Part shown: piece by piece, positions 24,688 to 33,192 of the stretch
How positions within the stretch are numbered: position 1 is the first letter of the stretch
Layout: each line of letters opens with the position of its first letter
Origin: Sabulitectum sp964571965
GTDB taxonomy: Bacteria; Fermentibacterota; Fermentibacteria; Fermentibacterales; JCC-6
Length of the DNA stretch: 64,000 nucleotides
Assembly: GCA_964571965.1 (NCBI GenBank)
Contig: CAZNFQ010000001.1
Coordinates: forward strand, 32,932 to 96,931
Reading direction: 5' to 3'
The notes under the pieces: generated by a model
Database searches by the model: none
Told to the model about the DNA's origin: nothing
The model's input: the letters and a program-made list of their open reading frames with translations, nothing else
Position numbers and translations under genes: made by a program

Positions 24688-26346
24688 CTATGCCGGTTTC
24701 ACCGACTGATATGCTTCCTCGAGGGATGGGTTCTCCATTGTACACATGTAATCGAGAACATAACCTGCCCCCTTTGCCGTAACACCCTTCCCTGAGAGCC
24801 GGAGAATGGAATCCCGTATGATTTCTTCACCCAGGGTTTCCATCCAGTCTATGCCCTTCCGTCTTGAACCCCTCATGTGGTCCGCAAGAAGGCTTGCCAG
24901 CGGCGCCGGTTTCATGTCAACCTTCTTGATCAGAGAATCATAAAGATCACACAGCTCAAGATTCAGAAGCCTGTCCATGAGGTGTTCGCTGAGTCCGAGA
25001 CGCCTGTAAACGGTGCGTCTTTCCCAGGGTTTCAGCGGCAGAAGCTTTTCAAGTTTTGTGAATGTGTCAGGGGGAATGGGCTGGGGCGGAAGATCCGTAT
25101 CGGGATACATCCTGTCCGCCCCGGGAAGTATTCTCTCGAAATCGGTTGTACCGTCCAACTTAGCCTGCCGGGTCTCCGGCGGAATACCCTGGAAGGCTTC
25201 CTGTATCCTTATGCAGATCTCCTTCGCCGCAGTTATGAGATCCTCATCGGGTCCTGTGAAAAGAACCGCTGTATCCTCGTTGCTCAGGCCCATTTCCATC
25301 CTCAGGGCCCGGTCTGCTTCCTCTACGAAGGGGTGGTCTTCAAGACAGGCTATGACCCTTACCCTGCCTCGTATCTCATCGAGGAATGTTTTGCCGGGCT
25401 GTGTGGGGTGGGTGAGATATCTGCTGAAACCGGGGAGAGTCATGAGAGCGGTCTTTTTCCCATCAGTGGCGTCTTCAGTGGGAAGTACCTTGAACCTCGG
25501 CTTGAAGAGCTCAGGTTCCAGGTTCGAATGTCTGAGCTGGTGCCGCAGGTCGAGAAGCGCTTTCTGTCTGTAGGCTTCAATACGGGAAAGGGGTTCTATC
25601 ATGGATATCCTGGGAACACCCTTGATCTCTATTCGTGTTCCTCCCTTTATGGAAACGTTCACGTCCTGCCTTACGGAGCCGATACCCCTGCGAACCAGGT
25701 GGGTTGACCGCATGGTCTCTCCAACCAGTTTTGCGGCCAGTGCCATTTCAAGAGGGGTGAGGAGTTCCGGAGCGGTTACAGGTTCCACCAGGGGTATGGA
25801 GAGTCTGTCCGTGCGGAAAACCACATGATGACCTATGTCGGATACTTCCCGGCAGGCGTCTTCCTCGAGGCTCATCTGAACGAAGTGAAGATCTCTCCCG
25901 AGAAAGGGAATAACCCCGTTGACCCCCACTATTGCAGTTCTCTGGAAACCGGTGGGAATGGAGCCGTCCAGGTACTGCTTTCTGGTTATGTGCAATTCGT
26001 CCACTAGGGACATATTGAACATCATTGCAAGCTGAAGTGCGGCGTTCACCGCTTCAGGATTGGTCTGAAAGGGAGGGGTGTCATCCATTTCGTACGTACA
26101 CACGGAATCATTGTACAGAAGATAATGAACCTGTTTCTTCGTTTTGAATTCCATGAGAGCGGTTCCGTCGTATTCGCCGAACTCGCTCAGAGTAGGTCTC
26201 ATGTGCCTGAGAAGCTCCTGGTTGTGCCTGTCGTTCCTGATCCTTGCCGGACACCTGCAGAAAAGCTTTCCCGGGGTGTCAAGCTGCTGATGTGTTTCCA
26301 GGCCTCCTTTGAAGCCGAGATCACGAAGTTCGGTATAGTTACGCAA
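24688..26346 (-). CDS. gatE: Archaeal-type Glu-tRNA(Gln) amidotransferase subunit E (GatE)
   Basis: The GatB/GatE catalytic core begins with FKGGLETHQQLDTPGKLFC and continues with GFQRTAIV, LEEDACR and the GIGSVRQDVNVSIKGG/RIEIKGV block. The order and the GLETHQQL form match GatE more than GatB. A GAD/AspRS-like insertion (PPETRQAKLDGTTDFER, LPGADRMYPDTDLPP) is diagnostic of GatE, and a YqeY-like tail ends the protein. GatDE makes Gln-tRNA in archaea. I chose TTG 26346 (552 residues): AAAGGAA lies just before it, and an upstream ATG at 26433 falls in the -35 region of the apparent promoter. No gatD lies in the window. Confidence 0.88.
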   Translation of the reverse strand: MRNYTELRDLGFKGGLETHQQLDTPGKLFCRCPARIRNDRHNQELLRHMRPTLSEFGEYDGTALMEFKTKKQVHYLLYNDSVCTYEMDDTPPFQTNPEAVNAALQLAMMFNMSLVDELHITRKQYLDGSIPTGFQRTAIVGVNGVIPFLGRDLHFVQMSLEEDACREVSDIGHHVVFRTDRLSIPLVEPVTAPELLTPLEMALAAKLVGETMRSTHLVRRGIGSVRQDVNVSIKGGTRIEIKGVPRISMIEPLSRIEAYRQKALLDLRHQLRHSNLEPELFKPRFKVLPTEDATDGKKTALMTLPGFSRYLTHPTQPGKTFLDEIRGRVRVIACLEDHPFVEEADRALRMEMGLSNEDTAVLFTGPDEDLITAAKEICIRIQEAFQGIPPETRQAKLDGTTDFERILPGADRMYPDTDLPPQPIPPDTFTKLEKLLPLKPWERRTVYRRLGLSEHLMDRLLNLELCDLYDSLIKKVDMKPAPLASLLADHMRGSRRKGIDWMETLGEEIIRDSILRLSGKGVTAKGAGYVLDYMCTMENPSLEEAYQSVKPA

Positions 26347-26400
26347 ATCGGTTCCTTTCGCGTATGTGAAAAGCGGAGAAGTGCTGTTTTTACAACCGGC

Positions 26401-26429
26401 AAAATAACGATTCCAGCTCTCCGGGTAAA
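26401..26429 (-). promoter_or_regulatory. Sigma70-type promoter for gatE (minus strand)
   Basis: Read on the minus strand, TTTACC (26429-26424), a 17-base spacer and TATTTT (26406-26401). The start near 26394 leaves a leader of about 48 bases before the TTG at 26346. Confidence 0.5.
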
Positions 26430-26441
26430 CCAAGGAAACTA

Positions 26442-26470
26442 TTGACCGGGGGATATGCCCATGATATTAT
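26442..26470 (+). promoter_or_regulatory. Sigma70-type promoter for the hpf-hprK-pts operon
   Basis: TTGACC (26442-26447), a 17-base spacer and TATTAT (26465-26470). The predicted start near 26477 is about 97 bases before hpf. It is back-to-back with the gatE promoter. Confidence 0.65.
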
Positions 26471-26505
26471 CGTAATGTGAAATCGGAAGCATTATTCTTT
26501 CACAG

Positions 26506-26540
26506 CCGCTTTTCCCGTACTACCGGGAGAGGCGGTTTTT
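26506..26540 (+). terminator. Intrinsic terminator-like hairpin in the hpf leader (attenuator or small-RNA end)
   Basis: Twelve base pairs (two G-U) join 26506-26517 (CCGCTTTTCCCG) to 26524-26535 (CGGGAGAGGCGG) around a six-base loop, followed directly by TTTTT. It lies between the promoter and the hpf start. CGGAAGC (26484-26490) can also pair with GCTTCCG (26547-26553), enclosing the hairpin in a longer fold. Confidence 0.7.
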
Positions 26541-26573
26541 AATTCGGCTTCCGTTAACATGAAAGGAGTTACC

Positions 26574-27122
26574 ATGAACATCGAGATCAGCGCAAGACAC
26601 TTCGACCTGACTGACGCCCTGAAGGATCATGTGGAGGATAAACTCTCCGTGCTTGCGAAATTCTATGACGGAATTGACGATGTCCATGTTATTCTGGAAC
26701 TCTCTGCAGGTATTAACCGCTCCCACGTTCAGTTGAGAGGCGACAGACTCCGCCTCGATTCCAGAGCAAAGGGACATGATATGTATTTTGCCTTTGACGA
26801 CTGCGCAAACTCCCTTGAGAGGCAGCTCAGAAAATTCAAGGAAACTCATCATGACCATCCAAGAAGACAAAACAATGGCAGGGGATTGTCATCAGGGGCC
26901 TGGTACGTACCGGCGGAACCTTCGGAGCTGCCCGGGCCGGTTCTTTTAAAAGATGACAGCTCCATAAAGAAACTTACAACCAACCAGGCCATGACAGAAT
27001 TCGAGGTGAGCGGTTCCGACGAAAACCTTGTTTTCTTCAACACTGAAACCGACTCCTTCAGTGCTGTCTACAGAACATCCACCGGGGTTTCCCAGGTGGT
27101 AGAACTGGCTCCAAGGGAATAA
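26574..27122 (+). CDS. hpf: Ribosome hibernation-promoting factor, long form
   Basis: 182 residues from ATG 26574, with AAGGAG ten bases or so upstream; the in-frame ATG at 26559 lacks a site. The N-terminal domain (1-100) begins MNIEISARHFDLTDALKDHVEDKL, shortened here to its key run, and is the 30S-binding HPF/YfiA fold. The C-terminal domain (TTNQAMTEFEVSG, then VVYR-like AVYRTSTG) is the dimerisation module of long HPF, which joins two 70S ribosomes into 100S particles. It leads the hprK-pts operon, similar to the hpf-ptsN-hprK neighbourhood known in proteobacteria. Confidence 0.93.
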   Translation: MNIEISARHFDLTDALKDHVEDKLSVLAKFYDGIDDVHVILELSAGINRSHVQLRGDRLRLDSRAKGHDMYFAFDDCANSLERQLRKFKETHHDHPRRQNNGRGLSSGAWYVPAEPSELPGPVLLKDDSSIKKLTTNQAMTEFEVSGSDENLVFFNTETDSFSAVYRTSTGVSQVVELAPRE

Positions 27123-27123
27123 C

Positions 27124-28095
27124 GTGCAGGACAGGTATCCGGATCCGGCGGCACTTACCGTCGGCCTTCTTCACGAAAGGCTGGGAAGCAGGCTGCAGAT
27201 AAGTCCTGCCACAGGTTCAGGGGGGTACAACCGAAGGGTTGTATCCCCCGATATCAGCAGACCGGGACTATGTCTAACCGGGTATAAGCGGAATTTCCTC
27301 CACGACAGGATACAGATATTCGGAGAAACGGAGATCACCCTTCTGGAATCGCTTAACCTCGATGAAAGAGTTAAGGCCATTGCGAATGTGTTCAGCTTCC
27401 CGGTTGTCTGCAGCATGGTAACCAAGGGTTTCGCTCCCCCTCCGGAGCTTCTGGAAGCGGCTTCCGCGGCAAATTCCGCCCTTTTTCTATCTCCCAGGGA
27501 TACCACCCCTCTCATACACGATCTGACAGATTTTCTTGGAGAGGTCTTTGCTCCCCACGTTTCCCTGCATGCCACTCTGGTGGATCTTTTCGGAGAGGGC
27601 CTTCTGGTGATGGGAAGAAGCGCAATTGGAAAGAGCGAGGCTGTTCTGGGGCTGGTTGAAAGGGGACACAGACTGGTGGCCGATGACCTGGTCAGGGTAC
27701 GTCGTGCCGGAGACAGGCTCATTGGCACCGGAGACGCCCTTATAGGATTTCACATGGAGATAAGAGGAATTGGCTTCGTGAACATTGCCGAACTGTTCGG
27801 TGTTGGAGCCACCAAGGAAAGGCAAACGGTAGATCTTGCAGTCAGGCTGATCGATGCCGGCATTGTGGATGAAGCGGACAGGTCGGGGCTTGATGAGAAG
27901 ACAATGAATATACTAGGGGTTGACGTACCACTTGTGGAAATTCCGGTTCTTCCTGGAAGAAACATCACCCTTCTTCTCGAAGTGGCTGCTATGATGAACA
28001 TACAGGCGAAGAACACCGGGTGCACATCCGCGGAGAGGCTGAACAGAAAACTGATCTCCAGGATGGGCATTAATGGACCGAGGGAAGAAACATGA
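27124..28095 (+). CDS. hprK: HPr kinase/phosphorylase
   Basis: 323 residues from GTG 27124, one base after the hpf stop. The Walker A loop is GRSAIGKSE, followed by HRLVADDLV, and the family signature appears as MEIRGIGFVNIAELFG. HprK phosphorylates HPr on its regulatory Ser and removes the phosphate in response to metabolites, acting as a carbon/energy sensor. Its neighbour ptsH encodes the substrate and overlaps it by four bases (ATGA). Confidence 0.95.
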   Translation: MQDRYPDPAALTVGLLHERLGSRLQISPATGSGGYNRRVVSPDISRPGLCLTGYKRNFLHDRIQIFGETEITLLESLNLDERVKAIANVFSFPVVCSMVTKGFAPPPELLEAASAANSALFLSPRDTTPLIHDLTDFLGEVFAPHVSLHATLVDLFGEGLLVMGRSAIGKSEAVLGLVERGHRLVADDLVRVRRAGDRLIGTGDALIGFHMEIRGIGFVNIAELFGVGATKERQTVDLAVRLIDAGIVDEADRSGLDEKTMNILGVDVPLVEIPVLPGRNITLLLEVAAMMNIQAKNTGCTSAERLNRKLISRMGINGPREET

Positions 28096-28364
28096 TCGAA
28101 ATCACCGTATCCGTTCCCAACAAACTTGGGATTCATGCCAGGCCTGCAGCCCTTATAGTCAGGGCTGCGGTGGAGTACGAATCCGATATATGGCTCTCCA
28201 ACGGCGAAGAGAAAGTAAACGCGAAGAGCATCATGGGCGTAATGACCCTGGCAGCCTCCGGGGGAACTCCCGTGGTGGTCACAGCCGAAGGTGAAGATAG
28301 CAGTGAAGCCGCCGCCGCCGTCGCGGATGTGATAAGATCCGGTTTCGGTGAAGAGATGCTCTGA
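28092..28364 (+). CDS. ptsH: Phosphocarrier protein HPr
   Basis: 90 residues. The catalytic His sits in NKLGIHARPAAL and the regulatory Ser in NAKSIMGVMTL, the site used by HprK. Both phosphorylation routes therefore look intact. It shares one base with ptsI (TGATG junction). No sugar-specific EII component is in the window, so a regulatory role is as likely as sugar transport. Confidence 0.96.
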   Translation: MIEITVSVPNKLGIHARPAALIVRAAVEYESDIWLSNGEEKVNAKSIMGVMTLAASGGTPVVVTAEGEDSSEAAAAVADVIRSGFGEEML

Positions 28365-30127
28365 TGCTTTACAGGGGAATACCCGCCTCCCACGGCATCG
28401 CCATAGGTAAAGCCTTCCTACTGAAGGTTCACGATTTCCAGCAGCACAAGAAGGAACTGGGGTCGCTGGAAGAGGCCGAAAAAGAGGTGCACAGGTTCAG
28501 GCAGGCTTTAGCGGATGTGAAGCATGATCTGGAGAACATTGCCGATTCCGTGGCCGACGTGGTAGAGGGACGTCAGATCCTGGATTTCCTGCTACTGCTC
28601 CTTCAGGATCCCATGATCATCAAAGAAGTGGAAGGGAAGATCCTGGGAGACAGGGTGAACGCCGAATACGCAGTGAGCAGTGCCCTGGGTTCAGTTGCTG
28701 ACAAATTCAACGTGATGAAAGACCCTTACATAAGAGAAAGGGTAGTCGACGTTAAAGACGTTGGCAGAAGGGTTATTTTCAAGCTTACCGGTACCGATCG
28801 GGAATCCCTTGAAGAGCTTTCAAGCCCTGTGGTCCTTGTTGCTACGGACCTCGACCCCTCAGAAACAGCCGCCTTAAGGCCAGATCAGGTACTGGCATTC
28901 GTAACGGACATGGGAGGAATGACATCCCATACCACCATTCTGGCAAAGGGGCTGGGAATACCTGCGGTGGTTGGCCTTCAGAACATCACAGAAAACATCA
29001 ATTACCTCGACACTATAATTGTCGACGGCATTCACGGTCATGTGATAGTTTCACCCACACCTGATGAAATTGACTACTACGAGGAAGTTAAGCGTAAGTT
29101 CACTGAAGCCGAGAACCTTCTTCAGACCGAGAATACAGGACCTGCCGTAACAGAAGACGGAGTAAGGGTTGAACTGGCGGCAAACATTGAACTTCCACAT
29201 GAGGTTGACCTGGTGAAGAAACTCAGGGCCGACGGAATAGGTCTTTTCAGAACAGAGTTCATCAGGCTTCTTCAGAAAAACGGTGAAAACGAAGAGGACC
29301 ATTTCGAAGTTTACGACAAGGTTGCCGAGGTGATGGCCCCCAAGACCGTAATAGTAAGAACTTATGACATGGGCGGAGACAAGTTCAGGGCCGGTTTCGA
29401 TCAGATACGGGAAGCCAATCCCTTCCTCGGCTACAGAGCGGTGCGGATCTGTCTTGACAGACCTGCTGAGTTCTCCCTGCAGCTTCGGGCCATACTGAGA
29501 GCCTCCACCAGAGGAAACGTGAAGCTGATGTTCCCCATGGTCACCCATGTGGATCAGCTGAGAAGGCTACGGGATATGCTGACCATGGTACAGAACGACC
29601 TTAAGGACAGGGGAATACCCTTCCACAGGGAAATGAAAGTCGGAATTATGGTGGAAACACCGGCAACGGTGATTACACTGGATCTGATGCTTCCATATGT
29701 TGATTTCGTTTCCATTGGAACCAACGATCTTACCCAGTACACCCTTGCTGTGGACAGGGGCAATCCAAGGGTTGCTGATCTATACGATTACTTCCATCCC
29801 GCGGTACTGAGACAGATCGACCAGGTGGTCAGAACATGCCATGCAGCAGGTAAGTGGACGGGTATATGCGGGTCCATGGCCGGTGATCCTCTGGCTGTTC
29901 CTCTGCTTCTTGGTTTCGGACTTGACGAGCTGAGCGTGCCCCCCTCTCTGATTCCCGATGTGAAGAAGATGATAGGTGTGGTGACAAGCCACGGTGCCCG
30001 GGAACTGGCCGAGAAATCCCTTGATCTGGAGACCGGTCTCAGGGTCCGGGCCCTTGTTCATTCTTATGTGGTAGGTAAATACCCTGAAATTCTCCTCAAC
30101 GAAAATTCCTGGAAAACAGGAGGCTGA
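28364..30127 (+). CDS. ptsI: PTS enzyme I (phosphoenolpyruvate-protein phosphotransferase)
   Basis: 587 residues, the usual length. The phosphorylated His lies in GGMTSHTTILAKGLGIPAVVG-type context (canonical GGRTSHTAI). The PEP-binding domain has GLFRTEFI, RTYDMGGDK, FPMV and SIGTNDLTQYTLAVDRGN, and the catalytic Cys lies in GKWTGICGSMAGDP. EI transfers phosphate from PEP to HPr. It ends five bases before a nucleotidyltransferase gene. Confidence 0.96.
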   Translation: MLYRGIPASHGIAIGKAFLLKVHDFQQHKKELGSLEEAEKEVHRFRQALADVKHDLENIADSVADVVEGRQILDFLLLLLQDPMIIKEVEGKILGDRVNAEYAVSSALGSVADKFNVMKDPYIRERVVDVKDVGRRVIFKLTGTDRESLEELSSPVVLVATDLDPSETAALRPDQVLAFVTDMGGMTSHTTILAKGLGIPAVVGLQNITENINYLDTIIVDGIHGHVIVSPTPDEIDYYEEVKRKFTEAENLLQTENTGPAVTEDGVRVELAANIELPHEVDLVKKLRADGIGLFRTEFIRLLQKNGENEEDHFEVYDKVAEVMAPKTVIVRTYDMGGDKFRAGFDQIREANPFLGYRAVRICLDRPAEFSLQLRAILRASTRGNVKLMFPMVTHVDQLRRLRDMLTMVQNDLKDRGIPFHREMKVGIMVETPATVITLDLMLPYVDFVSIGTNDLTQYTLAVDRGNPRVADLYDYFHPAVLRQIDQVVRTCHAAGKWTGICGSMAGDPLAVPLLLGFGLDELSVPPSLIPDVKKMIGVVTSHGARELAEKSLDLETGLRVRALVHSYVVGKYPEILLNENSWKTGG

Positions 30128-30132
30128 TTCAT

Positions 30133-31113
30133 ATGCACTGCATTATACCCGCAGCGGGAAAAGGTACCAGGATGCGTCCTCTTACATGGTCCAAAGCCAA
30201 ACCTCTTCTTCCAGTTGCCGGCAAACCCATTCTGGCCCATGTGATAGATACGCTTGCAGGTGCCGGAGTGGATCATTTGACCCTGATAACCGGATATCTC
30301 GGGGACGCAGTCATATCATGGGCCAGGAACACCTATCCGGCCATGAAAATCGACTTTGCCGTGCAGGAAAAACCAGACGGCCTTGCTTCAGCCGTACTGC
30401 TCGCAGAGGAATTCGTCACTGATGAACCTACCATGGTAGTTCTTGGAGATACTCTTTTCTCCGCTGACCTTTCCGTTCTTAAAGGAGAAATCAGGAACAT
30501 GATCGTGACCTGCCCGGTTGAAGATCCTTCCCGTTTCGGAGTTGTGGTCATGCAGGGAGAGAATGTGACCAGACTGGTGGAAAAACCTTCAGAGCCCATC
30601 AGCAACCTTGCCATAGTGGGTGTGTACTATTTCGCAGACGGCTGCAGGCTCATGGACAGCTGCAGGGAACTGAAGAAGGAAAACATCAGGACCAGAGGGG
30701 AATTCCAGCTGACCGATGCCATGCAGCTCATGCTCCAGAGGGGAGAACCCTTCGGAATCCTGGATATAAACAGCTGGTACGACTGCGGTAAGCCTGAAAC
30801 CCTTCTGGAGACGAACCGGGCGCTTCTATCAGCGGGATATTCATCGGGAAACCCTGTTCTGGAAAACTCCACGGTTATACCCCCATGCTGTTTCGGAGAA
30901 GGAACACGGATATCCAATTCCGTGGTGGGCCCCTACTTCTCCTGCGGGAAAAACAGTCTCGTGGAAAACTCCCGTATCTCAGACTCCATAGCTGGAGACT
31001 CATGCCGGTTCATTAAAGCGGTTGTTTCAGAGTCGGTTACCGGTGAAAGGGTTTCCGTAACGGGAATTTCAGGAAAGCTCTTCCTGGGCGACGACTCAAT
31101 TGTCGAAAACTGA
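30133..31113 (+). CDS. Sugar-1-phosphate nucleotidyltransferase (RmlA-long/GlmU-like)
   Basis: 326 residues from ATG 30133 with GGAGG upstream. The N-terminal Rossmann domain has the pyrophosphorylase signature IIPAAGKGTRMRPLTWSKAKP and the metal/substrate elements VVLGDTLF and GEFQLTDAMQ. The last 80 residues have hexapeptide-type repeats (NSVVGPYFSCGKNSLVENS), a left-handed beta-helix. It makes an NDP-sugar, probably dTDP- or UDP-glucose or a mannose analogue, for the two GT4 enzymes that follow. The exact sugar cannot be told. Confidence 0.85.
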   Translation: MHCIIPAAGKGTRMRPLTWSKAKPLLPVAGKPILAHVIDTLAGAGVDHLTLITGYLGDAVISWARNTYPAMKIDFAVQEKPDGLASAVLLAEEFVTDEPTMVVLGDTLFSADLSVLKGEIRNMIVTCPVEDPSRFGVVVMQGENVTRLVEKPSEPISNLAIVGVYYFADGCRLMDSCRELKKENIRTRGEFQLTDAMQLMLQRGEPFGILDINSWYDCGKPETLLETNRALLSAGYSSGNPVLENSTVIPPCCFGEGTRISNSVVGPYFSCGKNSLVENSRISDSIAGDSCRFIKAVVSESVTGERVSVTGISGKLFLGDDSIVEN

Positions 31114-32122
31114 TCTTTCCGTTGCACTCTACCGTCCCTCTGCCTTCAACTTAGGCGGCACCGGAGTTTATACAAGAAGACTCATGGAAGGTTTCGCAAC
31201 CGCCGGGATAAAAGGTGTAACCCCCGTAGGCGGGTCTCCCGGAGGCGTTGTAAGCAAATTTTTCATGGAGCATTTCTCCATACCGGAAAGGGTGGGGAAG
31301 GGCGGTTATGATCTCCTTCACTTTCCCGCATTCGGGGGCAGGAGCCTTTCAGGAATACCATACTCGGTCACTGTACACGACATGGCTTTCATGGCAAATC
31401 CCCGCTGGTTCCCACTTCTCCGTTCTCTGTATTACAGGCTTCACTTCCCTAAGACCGCGAAAGGGGCTTCCCTGGTCATCGCAGACAGCGATTTTACCTC
31501 GGATGAGATCCGAAAATATCTGGGGATCGGATCTGTCAGGGTTTATCTGAGTGCTCCTCTGAACAATTCAGATGAGGATCTGTTCAGGAACAGATACGGG
31601 ATAAAGGGTAAATACGTGATATACACGGGAACGGTGGAACCCAGGAAAAACCTCTCATCGCTGCTTCGTTCATGGAACATCGTTAGAAAAGTTCATCCTG
31701 CCATGGATCTGGTGATCGCCGGAAGATGGGGGTGGGGTTCTCCCAAAACGAAGACCCTGCTTACTGAAACTTCCGGTGTTAAATGGCTGGGCCCCCTTTC
31801 CAACGCCGAGCTTTCAAGTGCGGTTGCCGGTGCCGTACTGATGGTGTATCCATCCATTTACGAAGGTTTCGGACTTCCCCCCCTCGAGGCTGCGGCGGCC
31901 GGGGTTCCCTTCGTGGCAGGTCCTGCCCGTGCCCTGAGGGAGATATACGGGGATATTGCGGCTGGTTTTTGTGGAAAATCACCCGATTCCATTGCGCAGA
32001 CCATACTTGACGCCCTTGATACCGTATCCCGTTCTGATGAACTCAGGGATTTCGCACGGGGATTCTCCAACAGGACCATGGCGGAAAACACATGGGCTGC
32101 CTACAGGGGGCTTTTCCAGTGA
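31100..32122 (+). CDS. Glycosyltransferase family 4
   Basis: 340 residues from TTG 31100 (14-nt overlap). N-terminal NLGGTGVYTRRLMEGF, middle YTGTVEPRKNLSSLLRSW and C-terminal YPSIYEGFGLPPLEAAAAGVPFVAG give a complete GT4 pattern with EX7E donor site, close to mannosyl/glucosyl transferases of polysaccharide clusters. Cytoplasmic. Its stop forms a GTGA overlap with the next GT4, so the two probably act in sequence on one glycan. Confidence 0.88.
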   Translation: MSKTDLSVALYRPSAFNLGGTGVYTRRLMEGFATAGIKGVTPVGGSPGGVVSKFFMEHFSIPERVGKGGYDLLHFPAFGGRSLSGIPYSVTVHDMAFMANPRWFPLLRSLYYRLHFPKTAKGASLVIADSDFTSDEIRKYLGIGSVRVYLSAPLNNSDEDLFRNRYGIKGKYVIYTGTVEPRKNLSSLLRSWNIVRKVHPAMDLVIAGRWGWGSPKTKTLLTETSGVKWLGPLSNAELSSAVAGAVLMVYPSIYEGFGLPPLEAAAAGVPFVAGPARALREIYGDIAAGFCGKSPDSIAQTILDALDTVSRSDELRDFARGFSNRTMAENTWAAYRGLFQ

Positions 32123-33192
32123 AGATCCTTCAGGTGTACAAGGATGTTTTCCCGGAGGTTGCAGGGGGCATTGAGCGGTATGTCCATGACTTTTCTCTTT
32201 TCCTCACGGCCAGGGGACACCAGGTGGAGATACTGGTGGCCGGAGGGGGAGACAGAACCGTAGGCGGAGTCCCTGTTCACGGTGTTCCGGAACTGTGCCG
32301 TATTCTTTCCAATCCATTGGTGCCCGGTTTCTCCAGGTACCTGAAAAGCACCGGGGCAGACGCAGTGCACTTCCACCTTCCTCTGCCCAGTGCGGTTCTC
32401 GGCTGGCTGGGAACCCCTCGTGATAACCGCAAGCCATGGGTGGTCACATATCACAGCGATATTGTAAGGCAGGCATTTGCCATGCCTTTCTATGCCCCGT
32501 TTCTAACGGGATTTCTCAAAGGAGCTTTCCAGGTGCTGGCAACATCGGAAAATTACCTTAGAACATCCCCATACCTCAAGGGTCTCACAAATGCTTCAGT
32601 GGTTCCCATAGGAGTGGATCCCGCAAGATTCACCCCGGCAATGAATCCATCCCGTGATTTTTTCCTTTTCGTGGGAAGGTTCAGGAAATACAAGGGAATA
32701 CAAACACTGCTTCACGCCTGGCGTATGCTGGAGGATCCTCCCCGCCTGATAATGGCAGGGGGAGGTAAAATGGAGAAAGAGGTGAAGGAGTTCTCTATAA
32801 AACACCACCTTCCGGTTACCATAAAAAGTAATGTGAGCGACATGGAACTCAATGATCTGTACGGTAATGCCAGGGCTCTTATCCTGCCATCAACACAGCG
32901 CAGTGAGGCATACGGCATGGTGCAGCTGGAAGCCATGGCATGCGGTACTCCGGTTATCAGCAGTGACCTTCCCACAGGCGTATCATGGGTGAACCGTAAT
33001 GGTGAAACAGGTCTTCTGTTTTCCACGGGAAACCCGGAAACCCTTGCGGAAGCAGTGCGCAAACTGAACTCGGACGATGTTTTCATGGACAGTGCGGGAA
33101 AAGCTGCCAGGAAGAGGGCTCTAATGTGTTTCGATTCATCTGTCCTTTTCGGGAAGGTTGAAGAATGTCTTCTAAGAGCAGCAGGGAACTGA
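32119..33192 (+). CDS. Glycosyltransferase family 4
   Basis: About 357 residues from GTG 32119 at a four-base overlap; an in-frame ATG at 32092 lies inside the previous gene. It has VFPEVAGGIERYVHDFS at the acceptor loop, FVGRFRKYKGIQTLLHAW at the linker and LPSTQRSEAYGMVQLEAMACGTPVISSD at the donor site (E-x7-E intact). GT4 enzymes of this kind transfer mannose, galactose or similar from NDP-sugars. It overlaps the next membrane-protein gene by 28 nt. Confidence 0.88.
   Translation: MKILQVYKDVFPEVAGGIERYVHDFSLFLTARGHQVEILVAGGGDRTVGGVPVHGVPELCRILSNPLVPGFSRYLKSTGADAVHFHLPLPSAVLGWLGTPRDNRKPWVVTYHSDIVRQAFAMPFYAPFLTGFLKGAFQVLATSENYLRTSPYLKGLTNASVVPIGVDPARFTPAMNPSRDFFLFVGRFRKYKGIQTLLHAWRMLEDPPRLIMAGGGKMEKEVKEFSIKHHLPVTIKSNVSDMELNDLYGNARALILPSTQRSEAYGMVQLEAMACGTPVISSDLPTGVSWVNRNGETGLLFSTGNPETLAEAVRKLNSDDVFMDSAGKAARKRALMCFDSSVLFGKVEECLLRAAGN

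Noticed and set aside
24877..25707. Plus-strand open frame of 276 codons opposite gatE
   Set aside because: Antisense shadow of a conserved gene; no ribosome-binding site and no recognisable protein pattern.
26347..26433. Upstream ATG (26433) as the gatE start, giving 581 residues
   Set aside because: It overlaps the -35 box of a good promoter and adds residues with no GatE similarity. TTG 26346 has AAAGGAA before it and begins just ahead of the conserved core.
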